Origin: Manis javanica
Lineage: Eukaryota > Chordata > Mammalia > Pholidota > Manidae
NCBI RefSeq assembly: GCF_040802235.1
Contig: NC_133156.1
Location: 139,173,173-139,237,172, forward strand
Direction: 5' to 3'
Length of the DNA: 64,000 bases
Both the position numbers and the translations under genes were made by a program. Shown piece by piece: positions 35,260 to 45,815 of this stretch (the first letter of the stretch is position 1; every line of letters starts with the position of its first letter). The notes beneath the pieces were generated by a model, which saw nothing but the letters and a program-made list of their open reading frames with translations, had not been told where the DNA came from and made no database searches.

Positions 35260-38200
35260 ATGGCAATAAGTACATATCTCTCAATAGTCATCCTAAATGT
35301 AAATGGACTTAATGCACCAATCAAAAGACATAGAGTAATAGAATGGATAAAAAAGCAAGACCCATCTATATGCTGCTTACCAGAAACTCACCTTAAACCC
35401 AAAGATAAGCATAGACTAAAAGTCAAGGGATGGAAAAACATATTTCAGGCAAACAACAGTGAGAAGAAAGCAGGGGTTGCAGTACTAATATCAGACAAAA
35501 TAGACTTCAAAACAAAGAAAGTAACAAGAGATAAAGAAGGCCACTACATAATGATAAAGGGCTCAGTCCAACAAGAGGATATAACCATTCTAAATATATA
35601 TGCACCCAATACAGGAGCACCAGCATATGTGAAGCAAATACTAACAGAACTAAAGAGGGAAATAGACTGCAATGCATTCATTGTAGGAGACTTCAACACA
35701 CCACTCACCCCAAAGGATAGATCCACCGGGCAGAAAATAAGTAAAGACACACAGGCACTGAACAACACACTAGAACAGATGGACCTAATAGACATCTATA
35801 GAACTCTACATCCAAAAGCAACAGGATATACATTCTTCTCAAGTGCACATGGAACATTCTCCAGAATAGACCACATACTAGCTCACAAAAAGAGCCTCAG
35901 TAAATTCCAAAATATTGAAATTCTACCAACCAATTTTTCAGACCACAAAGGTATCAAAGAAAACAAAAAGGCTCACAAACACATGGAGGCTTAACAACAT
36001 GCTACTAAATAATCAATGGATCAATGAACAAATCAAAATAGAGATCAAGGAATATATAGAAACAAATGACAACAACAACACTAAGCCCCAACTTCTGTGG
36101 GATGCAGCGAAAGCAGTCTTAAGAGGAAAGTATATAGCAATCCAGGCACACTTGAAGAAGGAAGAACAATCCCAAATGAATAGTCTAACATCACAATTAT
36201 TAAAACTGGAAAAAGAAGAACAAAGGAGGCTTAAAGTCAGCAGAAGGAGGGACATAATAAAGATCAGAGAAGAAATAAACAAAATTGAGAAGAATAAAAC
36301 AATAGCAAAAATCAACGAAACCAAGAGCTGGTTCTTTGAGAAAATAAACAAAATAGATAAGCCTCTAGCCCAACTTATTAAGAGAAAAAGAGAGTCAACA
36401 CAAATCAACATAATCAGAAATGAGAATGGAAAAATCACGACAGACTCCACAGAAATACAAAGAATTATTAAAGACTACTATGAAAACCTATATGCCAACA
36501 AGCTGGAAAACCTAGAAGAAATGGACAACTTCCTAGAAAAATACAACCTCCCAAGATTGACCAAGGAAGAAACACAAAAGTTAAACAAACCAATTACAAG
36601 CAAAGAAATTGAAACAGTAATCAAAAAACTACCCAAGAACAAAACCCCGGGGCCGGACGGATTTACCTCGGAATTTTATCAGACACACAGAGAAGACATA
36701 ATACCCATTCTCCTTAAAGTGTTCCACAAAATAGAAGAAGAGGGAATACTCCCAAACTCATTCTATGAGGCCAACATCACCCTAATACCAAAACCAGGCA
36801 AAGACCCCACCAAAAAAGAAAATTACAGACCAATATCCCTGATGAATGTAGATGCAAAAATACTCAATAAAATATTAGCAAACAGAATTCAACAGTATAT
36901 CAAAAGGATCATACACCATGACCAAGTGGGGGTCATCCCAGGGATGCAAGGATGGTACAACATTCGAAAATCCATCAACATCATCCACCACATCAACAAA
37001 AAGAAAGACAAAAACCACATGATCATCTCCATAGATGCTGAATAAGCATTTGACAAAATTCAACATCCATTCATGATAAAAACTCTCAGCAAAATGGGAA
37101 TAGAGGGCAAGTACCTCAACATAATAAAGGCCATATATGATAAACCCACAGCCAGCATTATACTGACCAGCGAGAAGCTGAAAGCATTTCCACTGAGATC
37201 GGGAACCAGACAGGGATGCCCACTCTCCCCACTGTTATTTAACATAGTACTGGAGGTCCTAGCCACGGCAATCAGACAAAACAAAGAAATACAAGGAATC
37301 CAGATTGGTAAAGAAGAAGTTAAACTGTCACTATTTGCAGATGATATGATACTGTACATAAAAAACCCTAAAGACTCCACTCCAAAACTACTAGAACTGA
37401 TATCGGAATACAGCAAAGTTGCAGGATACAAAATTAACACACAGAAATCTGTAACTTTCCTATACACTAACAACGAATCAATAGAAAGAGAAATCAGGAA
37501 AATAATTCCATTCACCATTGCATCAAAAAGAATAAAATACCTAGGAATAAACCTAACCAAAGAAGTGAAAGACTTATACTCTGAAAACTACAAGTCACTC
37601 TTAAGAGAAATTAAAGGGGACACTAATAAATGGAAACTCATCCCATGCTCATGGCTAGGAAGAATTAATATTGTCAAAATGGCCATCCTGCCCAAAGCAA
37701 TATACAGATTTGATGCAATCCCTCTCAAATTACCAGCAACATTCTTCAATGAATTGGAACAAATAATTCAAAAATTCATATGGAAACACCAAAGACCGCG
37801 AATAGCCAAAGCAATCCTGAAAAAGAAGAATAAAGTAGGGGGGATCTCACTCCCCAACTTCAAGCTCTACTACAAAGCCATAGTAATCAAGACAATTTGG
37901 TACTGGCACAAGGGCCACAGACCAGTGGAACAGATTAGAGACCCCAGAAATTAACCCAAACATATATGGTCAATTAATATTTGATAAAGGAGCCATTGAC
38001 ATACAATGGCAAAATGACAGTCTCTTCAACAGATGGTGCTGGCAAAACTGGACAGCTACATGTAGGAGAATGAAACTGGACCATTGTCTAACCCCATATA
38101 CAAAGGTAAACTCAAAATGGATCAAAGACCTGAATGTAAGTCATGAAACCATTAAACTCTTGGAAAAAAACATAGGCAAAAACCTCTTAGACATAAACAT

Positions 38201-39046
38201 GAGTGATCTCTTCTTGAACATATCTCCCCGGGCAAGGAAAACAACAGCAAAAATGAGCAAGTGGGACTACATTAAGCTGAAAAGCTTCTGTACAACGAAA
38301 GACATCATCAATAGAACAAAAAGGAACCCTACAGTATGGGAGAATATATTTGAAAATGACAGATCCGATAAAGGCCTGACGTCCAGAACATATAAAGAGC
38401 TTACACGCCTCAACAAACAAAAAACAAATAACCCAATTAAAAAATGGGCAGAGGAACTGAACAGACAGTTCTCCAAAAAAGAAATACAGATGGCCAAGAG
38501 ACACATGAAAAGATGCTCCACATCGCTAATTATCAGAGAAATGCAAATTAAAACTACAATGAGGTATCACCTCACACCAGTAAGGATAGCTGCCATCCAA
38601 AAGACAACAACAAATGTTGGCGAGGCTGTGGAGAAAGGGGAACCCTCCTACACTGCTGGTGGGAATGTAAATTAGTTCAACCACTGTGGAAAGCAGTATG
38701 GAGGTGCATCAAAATGCTCAAAACAGACCTACCATTTGACCCAGGAATTCCACTCCTAGGAATTTACCCTAAGAACGCAGCAATCAAGTTTGAGAAAGAC
38801 AGATGCACTCCTATGTTTATCGCAGCACTATTTACAATAGCCAAGAATTGGAAGCAACCTAAATGTCCATCGGTAGATGAATGGATAAAGAAGATGTGGT
38901 ACATATACACAATGGAATACTACTCAGCCATAAGAAGTGGAAAAATCCAACCATTTGCAGCAACATGGATGGAGCTGGAGAGTATTATGCTCAGTGAAAT
39001 AAGCCAAGCGGAGAAAGAGAAATACCAAATGATTTCACTCATCTGA
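35260..39046 (+). pseudogene. L1 ORF2 (endonuclease-reverse transcriptase), 4 lesions
   Basis: ORF2p nicks target DNA and copies L1 RNA. I chose the ATG at 35260 ('MAISTYLSIVILNVNGLN') because it matches mammalian ORF2 starts; an in-frame ATG at 35233 lies upstream. Endonuclease residues seen: Asn in NVNGLN, Glu42 (in PETH, where Gln41 is usual), Asp144 in GDFN, Asp in RIDHIL, His229 in SDH. Then comes a short deletion/frameshift between 35946 and 35985. The reverse transcriptase keeps '[11 protein letters not shown]', '[15 protein letters not shown]' and 'FADD' (37334-37345). A TAA at 37043-37045 replaces a lysine codon before 'AFDK'. Frameshifts lie near 37912-37920 and 38600-38612. The C-terminal Cys/His motif ('[18 protein letters not shown]') is intact in its own frame. 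The stop is TGA 39044-39046. Confidence 0.95.
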
Positions 39047-39420
39047 GGAGTATAGGAACAAAGGAAAAACTGAAGGAACAAAACAGCAGCAGAATTACAG
39101 AACCCAAAAATGGACTAACAGGTACCAAAGGGAAAGGAACTGGGGAGGATGGGTGGGCAGGGAGGGATAAGGGGGGGGAAGAAGAAGGGGGGAATTAAGA
39201 TTAGCATGCATGGGGTGAGGGAGAAAGGGGATGGTGGGCTGCACAACACAGAGAGGACAAGTAGTGACTCCACAACATTTTGCTAAGCTGATGGACAGTA
39301 ACCGTAATGTGGTTGTTAGGGGGGACCTGATATAGGGGAGAGCATAGTAAACATAGTATTCTTCATGTAAGTGTAGATTAAAAATTAAAAAAAAAAAAAA
39401 AAGAAAGAAAGAAAGAAAAG
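39047..39420 (+). other. L1 3'UTR and poly(A) tail
   Basis: After the ORF2 stop there is a non-coding 3'UTR containing a G-rich tract at 39141-39192. The end 'cttcatgtaagtgtagatta' is followed by an A-run (39386-39402) and (GAAA)n to 39420. I see no canonical AATAAA close to the tail, which would favour read-through to downstream poly(A) sites. Confidence 0.85.
39141..39192 (+). repeat. G-rich tract of the L1 3'UTR
   Basis: Runs of three to eight Gs ('gggtgggcagggaggg', then a G8 and a G6 run) lie on the sense strand. G-quadruplex-forming tracts at this place are a known conserved feature of mammalian L1 3'UTRs. Confidence 0.8.
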
Positions 39421-39833
39421 GGGGATTACTCCTTAACAGGATAAAACTATTGGTAAATCAAAGATCAACGCATGCTTTAAATATCCTTAATGTTGATCAC
39501 TTAAAGGGTGTCAGATGATCAGCTATGGAGGTACTCTTTTCTGATAATATTCCTTTCTCTTAATTAAAAAAAAAAAAAAAGCAGTTACTGTGTGCTGACC
39601 TCCAATGAGTTCTGCACAGTGGTATAGAGGGCATGTCAAAGTGTGGGCAAAGGGTCTGTTTGTTTCTACGCAGAAGATCAAGGCCTAGCTTGGATACCCA
39701 GAAAATGAACTAAGATACGATATGAGGAGGAGCTTCCTGCATCAGCACTCTCTGGAGGACTTGTGCCGGGGGATGATCATCAAAAAGCCTCCACAGGGAT
39801 CCAGACAATGCTGCGGTTGGGGCTGCATCCAGC

Positions 39834-40260
39834 CCACCGTCTCCTGGACTTGCCATAGGAATGAGGAGGGAGATGTCTAGGCTGGCATGTGCATACAGTG
39901 AGACAACGAATTTGACCAGATCTGTACTGTTGGAACTCAACCAGGAGTTGGGAGGGGTGCAAGTTGTAGCACTCCAAAATCTCATGACTATAGACTATCT
40001 ATGGTTAAAAGAACATATGGGATGTGAACAGATCCCAGAAATGGGCTGCTTTAATTTGTCTGATGGTTCAAGTACAGTTGGACAATATCCATCATATCAT
40101 AGATAAATTTTCACAAATGCCTAGGGTGCCTATATGGTTTTCTTGGCTTCACTGGAGATGGATGGTAATTATAGATTTGCTTTGTTTATGTCACCGTATT
40201 CCTATTACGTTAATATGTGTGTGCAAATTAGTTAGTAGTTTAAAACCTATACATACTTAA
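39834..40260 (+). pseudogene. ERV env transmembrane subunit remnant
   Basis: Env TM mediates membrane fusion. Two frames preserve TM features. One (39861-40106) has a helical heptad region 'VALQNLMTIDYLWLKEH' followed by 'CEQIPEMGCFNLSD'. This is the place of the CX6CC disulfide motif of alpha/gamma-type TM subunits, with the first of the paired cysteines replaced by Gly. The second frame (40024-40260), entered by a frameshift, has 'PRVPIWFSWLHWRWM' (Trp-rich membrane-proximal region) and a hydrophobic stretch 'IIDLLCLCHRIPITLICVC' like a membrane span. Surface subunit and signal peptide are absent. It is a broken gene. Class is uncertain; the 'CFNLSD' context resembles alpharetrovirus-type TMs. 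Confidence 0.75.
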
Positions 40261-40897
40261 GGTACTATACAAGAAGATATGTCAAAGAAATAATCAATCC
40301 TCCCATGTTTCCTTCATATGCTACATCTATAGCTTTTCTTCTTCCTTCCTAATTACAACCCTTAAATAGAATTCGTGCCTCATATCGAATTTACCGAGTA
40401 TCATAATTCCTCCAGGTGGTAAAGATACCTCGAGACAAGTGCTGGGCATAGAAGCCACAAGGCATAAATCTGCAAAGAAGTAAAAAGCTAACCTTTGCAA
40501 ACAATATGGCTTCTCTCTCACTTACCAACTTTACATTTCCCTGTATGGCCCCGGAAGATGACTGGTTAGCCAGAGACGGGTAAGATTCCTCAAGGGAGGA
40601 ACAACCTAAGACAGGCACAGTCGCAGGGGGGCCATCAGGTGAGAATTTGGGGATCAACAGAGGTGAGGCTCAGAACCTCACCCCCCCTGCTTTGAGAGAA
40701 ATCTTCTGCATCCGTGGATGTCTTGCTGCCCTTGTCTAGCCTGGATTAATACTTAGTCCATAGGCACACACCTGATCATCTGATCATCTACATTTGCCTT
40801 CTTACAGCACTAAACTATGTTTTCTACCTTTATCTTGCATCTACCTACCACTTCAGCATTTTATTAAAAATAAAAATAATAATAATAATAGGAGAAA
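40261..40897 (+). other. ERV 3' untranslated stretch with polypurine tract
   Basis: Between the env remnant and the LTR there is no conserved frame. A small perfect hairpin (stem ggtgagg/cctcacc) is near 40662-40682. An AATAAT microsatellite at 40870-40890 leads to the purine tract 'ggagaaa' (40891-40897), the expected plus-strand primer directly before the LTR. Confidence 0.6.
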
Positions 40898-41220
40898 TGT
40901 GGGATCAACATATAAATCAAGTACAAAAATCAAACGAATATTCATATTTGACCTGATTGTTTATAGGTCATATTGCATGATCAAAACCGAAAGTTTCTGT
41001 GATGAATGCCCTTGTACTGTTCACCATGTAAGAATTTATTCACTATGTAAGAATTCGTTCACCATGTAAGAACTTGTTCATTATGCTTCAGAAGATTGGA
41101 GACTGACGAGAATTAGGCTTGAGATGGATTAATGATTGTACATTGAGCGTTGACCCCCCTATACTGAATTTTATTGTTGTTAACAACCATTTGATCAATA
41201 AATATGAGAGATGCCCTCTC
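40898..41220 (+). mobile_element. ERV LTR, U3-R part, ending at poly(A) site
   Basis: The LTR begins 'tgtgggatcaac' right after the purine tract. It holds 3.3 copies of a 19-bp repeat (starts at 41020, 41039, 41058, 41077; 'ttcaccatgtaagaa'). AATAAA at 41197-41202 is followed 18 bases later by an A-tract at 41221, so the LTR ends at R and lacks U5. A truncated LTR ending in A-tract is the mark of retroposed mRNA. Confidence 0.75.
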
Positions 41221-41342
41221 AAAAAAAATAAATAAATAAAAATAAAAATAAAATAAAAGTCAAAGCCAAAACTTAAAAAAAAAAAAAAAAAGAAAGTGGT
41301 GGCGAAAATGTTATAATGAAGATTAAACTTAAAAAAATATAT
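41221..41342 (+). repeat. Serial A-tracts and (AAATA)n tail
   Basis: An A-run with (AAATA)n (41221-41262) is followed by a short unique word, a second A-run (41274-41291), about 40 bp of unique sequence ('gaaagtggtggcgaaaatg'), and a third A-run at 41331. After that the right flanking duplication starts. This looks like successive tails separated by short transduced or filler pieces. Confidence 0.7.
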
Positions 41343-41352
41343 ATATTTTGTA
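41343..41352 (+). repeat. Putative target duplication, right copy
   Basis: 'atattttgta', identical to 32727-32736. The old L1 ORF2 sequence resumes immediately after it. Confidence 0.6.
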
Positions 41353-42345
41353 TATTAAAGAACACTATCAAGAGAGTGAAAAGAAAATCCACGAAATAGG
41401 AGAAAATACTTGCAAATTCTGATAAATATATCTGATAAAGTATTAATATCCAGAATATATATTCAGAATATATAAAGAACTCTTACAACTAAACAATAAA
41501 AAACAAGCAACCCAATTCAAAAGCAGACAAATGACTTGAATGACAGTTCTCCAAAGAATACATAAAAATGGCCAATAATCACATAAAATGCTTGACATCA
41601 CAAGTCATAAGGAAAAGACAAATCAAAAGACAATGATATGCCCCTTCACATCCATTAGAATAGGTATTGTTAAAAAAAACAGAAAAAAATAAATGTTGGC
41701 AAAGATGTGGACAAATTGGAATCCTGTGCACTGCTGCTGGGAATGTGCAATGAGGTCGCTGCTATGGAAACAGTTTGGTGGTCCCTCAAAGAGCTAAACA
41801 TAGAATTACCAGAAGATCTACCAATTCCACATCAAGATATGTACTCAAAGGAATTGAAAGTAGGGGCTTAAACTAATACTTCTATACCAATTTTCATTAT
41901 AGCATCATTCACAATAGCCAAAAGGTGGATACAATCCAAATATCCATCAAGAGATGAGTGGATAAACAAGGTGTGGTATATGTATATAGTGGAATATTAT
42001 TCAGTCATAAAAAGGAATGAAGTTCTGTTATATGCTACAATACAGATGAATGTTGAAAACATTACACTAAGTAAAACAAGCCAGAGACACACACAAAAAA
42101 TACCATATGATTGCTCACAATGAAGTTACCAAGAATAGGCAGTCATAGATTAAATTATTACCAAAGGCAAAGGGAAACAGAAATGGGAGTTATTGCTTAA
42201 TGGTTATAGAATTTCTGTTTGAGGTAACGAAAAAGTTTTGGAAATAGTTAGTGGTGATGTTTTCACAACATTGTGCATGTAATTAATTTCACCTAGATAA
42301 TATATGTGCTAAGGATCATGTTTTGAAGGATGTCAGCTATAAACC
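41353..42345 (+). mobile_element. Old LINE-1, 3' portion (continuation of 29080-32736)
   Basis: Picks up the ORF2 C-terminal region at the point where the left part stopped ('aacactatcaagagagtgaa') and continues through 'acaatagccaaaaggtggat' and 'gagtggataaacaaggtgtg' to a 3'UTR typical of old L1M elements ('gggagttattgcttaatggt', 'gtggtgatgttttcacaaca'). Frames are broken. Confidence 0.88.
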
Positions 42346-42519
42346 CACTATAAGTAGACATAAATCAAACCCTAACATAATTTAATTTGCAAAGAGAGAA
42401 AGAGTTTGAAGTTTGAGTCCCACCAAATTAAAGGAGCTTGGAAAACATGTTTCTTTTTTTATAGATCTTCCTTAATAAAGTATAATGCTAAGCCTATCCA
42501 AGTTCAAGGTTAAACAATT
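42346..42519. other. Short unassigned interval
   Basis: End of the old L1 tail region and unassigned AT-rich sequence. Confidence 0.3.
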
Positions 42520-43040
42520 GGCAATCGATCCATCAAACAGAACAAGCATCAGTGCTCCTCAGAGGACATAATAGACTCTGAAGTCCTACAGCATCTACTA
42601 TACAATAAAAATTAATAATATACAAAAAAAGAAGAGTGAGTATGAACCATAGCCAAGGAAAAAACAGCTGATAGAAACAAATGCAAAAATGGACCAGATA
42701 TTGGACTGAGCAGATAAAACTTGAAAGCACTTACTATGTTTTAAAAATTAAGGGAAAATACATTCAAATAATTGAAGAAAATATAGTCTCAATAAGTCAG
42801 GAAATAAGGAATCTCAGTAAAGAAATGGAGATTATGAAGAAGAACCAAGTAGATACTCTAGGACAGAGAAAGTAAGATGAATAAACATTAAAAACTTTAC
42901 TAGATGGGCTCAATGGTGGATTGGAGATAACAGAAGAGTCAATGGACTTGAAGATGTCAGTAGAAATTATGTAATCTGAAGGACACGGAAGATTGAAGAA
43001 AAGGACCAGTGCCTTGGAACCAGAAGGACCATATCTGTGA
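42520..43040 (+). mobile_element. L1/HAL1-like ORF1 N-terminal fragment
   Basis: Contains 'aggaatctcagtaaagaaat', 'ggctcaatggtggattggag' and 'gaacttgaagatg'-type reading, the coiled-coil coding part of an old L1 or HAL1 ORF1. A 64-codon frame (42681-42875, with 'ISQEIRNLSKEMEIMKKNQ') shows surviving coiled-coil character. It appears to be a separate insertion from the L1 ending at 42345, because ORF1 sequence here follows a 3' end. Confidence 0.6.
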
Positions 43041-43079
43041 TAGACACAAAGATGCACTACCCAGATCCCCTTTCAAGAA

Positions 43080-45640
43080 AGCTCTTTCAACCCAACTACG
43101 GAGAATAAAGTTGGCCTACAGTCTCCAGCTGTCAGTGCCTTGAGGGCCTGCCTTATTTGCAGAGAGCTGTCTTGTCCAATGTATTATCATGTGTAGTTTG
43201 CATTTCATGACTTAGTAAAGTAGAGGTATGAAGGCTGGTCATTACAGCTTAACATGAGAAATACTAACTCCAGGGTTTTCTTCTGTTCAGACCAAGTGTT
43301 GTCAGCCTGCATCACAGCTCAGCTTCTTCTTCTGCACATTTGAGCTTCCTTTCCTTTCACATGGATCAATCCCTAACAAACAGTTTGCATCTCAAACTCT
43401 CTCAGCATCTGCTTTCAAAGAACTCAACCTGGGGGGATTTATACTCACAGTGTTCTAAGACAGCAGTTGATAAGATGAGATTTTGGAGGTGAATCACTCA
43501 TTGCTCAGACGGCAGTGAGGGTGCTAAGCTGATGTCAGTGAAGGGCTGACAACCCTAGACACAGGGAATTCTTCAAATGTTGAGCCTTCACCTATAGTAA
43601 ATTGGGATGGTCTGTTGTTAGAAGGGAATGCGTGAAATGATGCAATGCATGCATCAGGCTTTTCAGATTCATGGAGAAAATTGATATAAAAATTCAAGAT
43701 CAGATGGCTATTGCTAAGCGGCACTGAGGCTCTAGAGAAGTATAATCAACATTTGAGGGATCATAACAGGCAATGAGGCCTATTAGAAAGATGCGTTTAC
43801 CTCCTGCGGTGGCAGGGCAGAGAACATAGAGGATCAAGGCCAGGAATTAAGAGTTCAATTGTTGAACTTTAAAGAATTTTAAACTTCCAACTAAGGTGCC
43901 TCTGATAAGCCAAGGTTAGAGCTGTGGTTGTGAAAACTTGGGATCCTGACACAGGATAAATACATCTGGTAGATACTCCCAAGGGTTTTTATTCTCTCAA
44001 CTCCTTTGAAACTTCTAAATATGCATACATTATCCAGGGCTCCCTAGTTAAGAGTTAGTGCTCTGTCCCACGCTGAAAGATAATGTATAGGCCTCTCTCC
44101 TTCAACAGGTGTTTCATTCAGGATCTACCTGTACCTCACACTGTGGCCATTGAGCCTACAGGGTTACATCACAGAAAAGCCTAGCTGGGGACATACTGAG
44201 CCTGACAAAGGAAGAAATGGACTCTATTCAAAGGGGCTGAAAGATGTGGCCAGTGTGACTGGCAAGAGCAAGAAAGAGTCTGTGTGGGACTGGATTCTAT
44301 GGGTGCTGAATATGACCAGGAGAGCTGGCATGGGGGAGTGTGTTGACCTAGGAGTGCCCTCCCGAGACACTGTGTCTTACCACCTGGCAAGGATCATAGG
44401 AGATGATGCAAACTGACAGGAAGGATGGCTCTCAGAAGTATGAAAGAAGCAATGGCTCTCATTGGGCAAAGTTTAAATGCCAAAATTCCCATGGAAGTTC
44501 ATAGGAAAGGGAGTAAGAGAATCGGGGAAGTGGGTTTGCCAAAATGGATTTGACGGAGAGTCGGAAAAATCTCTAGATGGTTAGACCTCACAGAATACAC
44601 CAGAGGACTCACCGTTCACCAAGGCCAGAAGGGATGTGCTGCTATGAGTGATACCAGTATCACTGGAAGGTCAGTGGTCACTCTCCTTTGCAGGCCAGGG
44701 CACAGAAGAACCCTGCTCACTATTGTGAAAGGTTGATAAGACTCGGAAACAGTTAGGGTCAATTGGTGGCACTTAATCACCAGACGCCAAGGGATCACAA
44801 TTATTGCAATTCCAGGCAAGGTCAGAGTGGCAGCTATGCAGAATTACAGAGATGGCTAATAGGACGTGCCATACTAAGTAAGGAAATCAATAGGCATCTG
44901 TCCAGGGTACCACTCAACTTGTGTCAGCAGAAAAAATAAAGGGTGTTTGATTAGGACACTGAGGGAGGGTAGTTACCCCAACAAAACACCATAAACTCTT
45001 GCCCAGATTTCAGATTTAAGAGGGTTTTAAGACTCAGGACCCATTAACTAAAGAGGTGTCCAGGTGTCCAGAAGAAAGGGCCCTGAAACACAGTGGCAAA
45101 TATACATGGTGATTGAGTCCCTAGCCCTTCCTCAAAGGGACCCGCAGTCATTTTTAGGTAAGTGTGCAATGGAAAATGACTGTAAATGGATAAATAGAGC
45201 AGCCTCAGACCAAGAAATTCACAGTGCCAGGGGCTCGGATACCCTGGGCGTGAGGAACTGCAGTGGGCAAGCCACTGAGGCCAGCAAGGAGGGAGTGGAT
45301 CTGACAGGATTCTAGAGCAGAGAATGACGGAGGGGGAAGACGGCCATCAGTGACGGCCTGAGAATAACTGCTGTAGTGGGGAACTACTGTTCCTTCCACT
45401 GACTTCCTTTTGCATTTCCCCTCAGGAAGAGAGGCCCGCCAGAAAATTTGAGTAGCTGCTCCCCAAAAGAATATGGCGCATTGGATCCAGTCTTCACGAG
45501 GGGCGGACCGGGGTAGGCAAAGCAGAGCTTGCTGCCCAGATGTGGGGAGCTGCTCACAGCTGTTCCCCGGTAGTCAGCTCCTTCAGCCTCTGCCTCCATG
45601 GAGAGAGCTGCCTTGTCTAAAGCTGTGTCTTCCTGAAGAT
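43080..45640 (+). mobile_element. Probable ERVL/MaLR internal region
   Basis: A 2.5-kb GC-moderate block without L1, L2 or MIR character. At 44150-44416 an 88-codon frame contains 'ESVWDWILWVLN' and 'VDLGVPSRDTVSYHLARI', which resembles the capsid-proximal Gag region of ERVL-type elements (W-x-x-R-L-W-D ... LGSLSRD). It runs in the same orientation as the MaLR-type LTR at 46552, so the two may be internal region and 3' LTR of one old provirus. All frames are broken. Confidence is limited since the match is from memory. Confidence 0.4.
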
Positions 45641-45649
45641 GCCTAGGTC

Positions 45650-45815
45650 AAGTAGCTTAAAAACTAAGGAATTAAGAATCCAACACATAAAAATACTCCT
45701 AGAACTTATAAGTTAACTTAGCAAGGTCACACAAAGAAAGTCAAAAATCAAGAAGTATATTTTTACATATTAGCCAAGAACAATTTTAAGAGGAAATTTA
45801 AAAGCAATACATTCC
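45650..45815 (+). mobile_element. Small LINE-1 ORF2 fragment
   Basis: 'aatactcctagaacttataa', 'agttaacttagcaaggtcac' and 'aacaattttaagaggaaatt' follow the L1 reverse transcriptase C-terminal region. It splits the presumed MaLR internal region from its LTR. Confidence 0.55.

Larger units (their letters stand above)
32737..39420 (+). mobile_element. Full-length LINE-1 (non-LTR retrotransposon)
   Basis: A complete L1 in the standard order: 5'UTR (32737-34140), ORF1 (34141-35064), 195-bp spacer, ORF2 (35260-39046), 3'UTR and poly(A) (39386-39402) followed by (GAAA)n. It moves by target-primed reverse transcription of its own mRNA. The 5' end starts with a G-run and 'gccaggatggcggc', the usual position of the YY1 site in L1. 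Five lesions were counted: a stop in ORF1, and a stop plus three frameshifts in ORF2. It is therefore dead but comparatively young. It lies inside an older L1 whose sequence continues on the far side at 41353. Confidence 0.95.
39421..41220 (+). mobile_element. ERV 3' end (env TM remnant to R), after L1 poly(A)
   Basis: A retroviral 3' end with no 5' half: an unassigned leader (39421-39830) with an internal A-run at 39566-39580, an env transmembrane remnant, a 3' untranslated stretch, a polypurine tract, then a single LTR cut off at its polyadenylation site. That is the structure of the 3' part of a polyadenylated ERV transcript, not of a provirus, so it was copied through RNA. It follows directly on the L1 tail and shares the flanking duplication with it. 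Confidence 0.8.

Noticed and set aside
39710..39985. 91-codon antisense frame over the ERV leader/env region
   Set aside because: Opposite to the env-derived frame and without retroviral similarity.
40898..41085. Three 19-bp repeats considered as a CRISPR-like array
   Set aside because: Units are head to tail with no spacers, in a retroviral LTR of a mammal.
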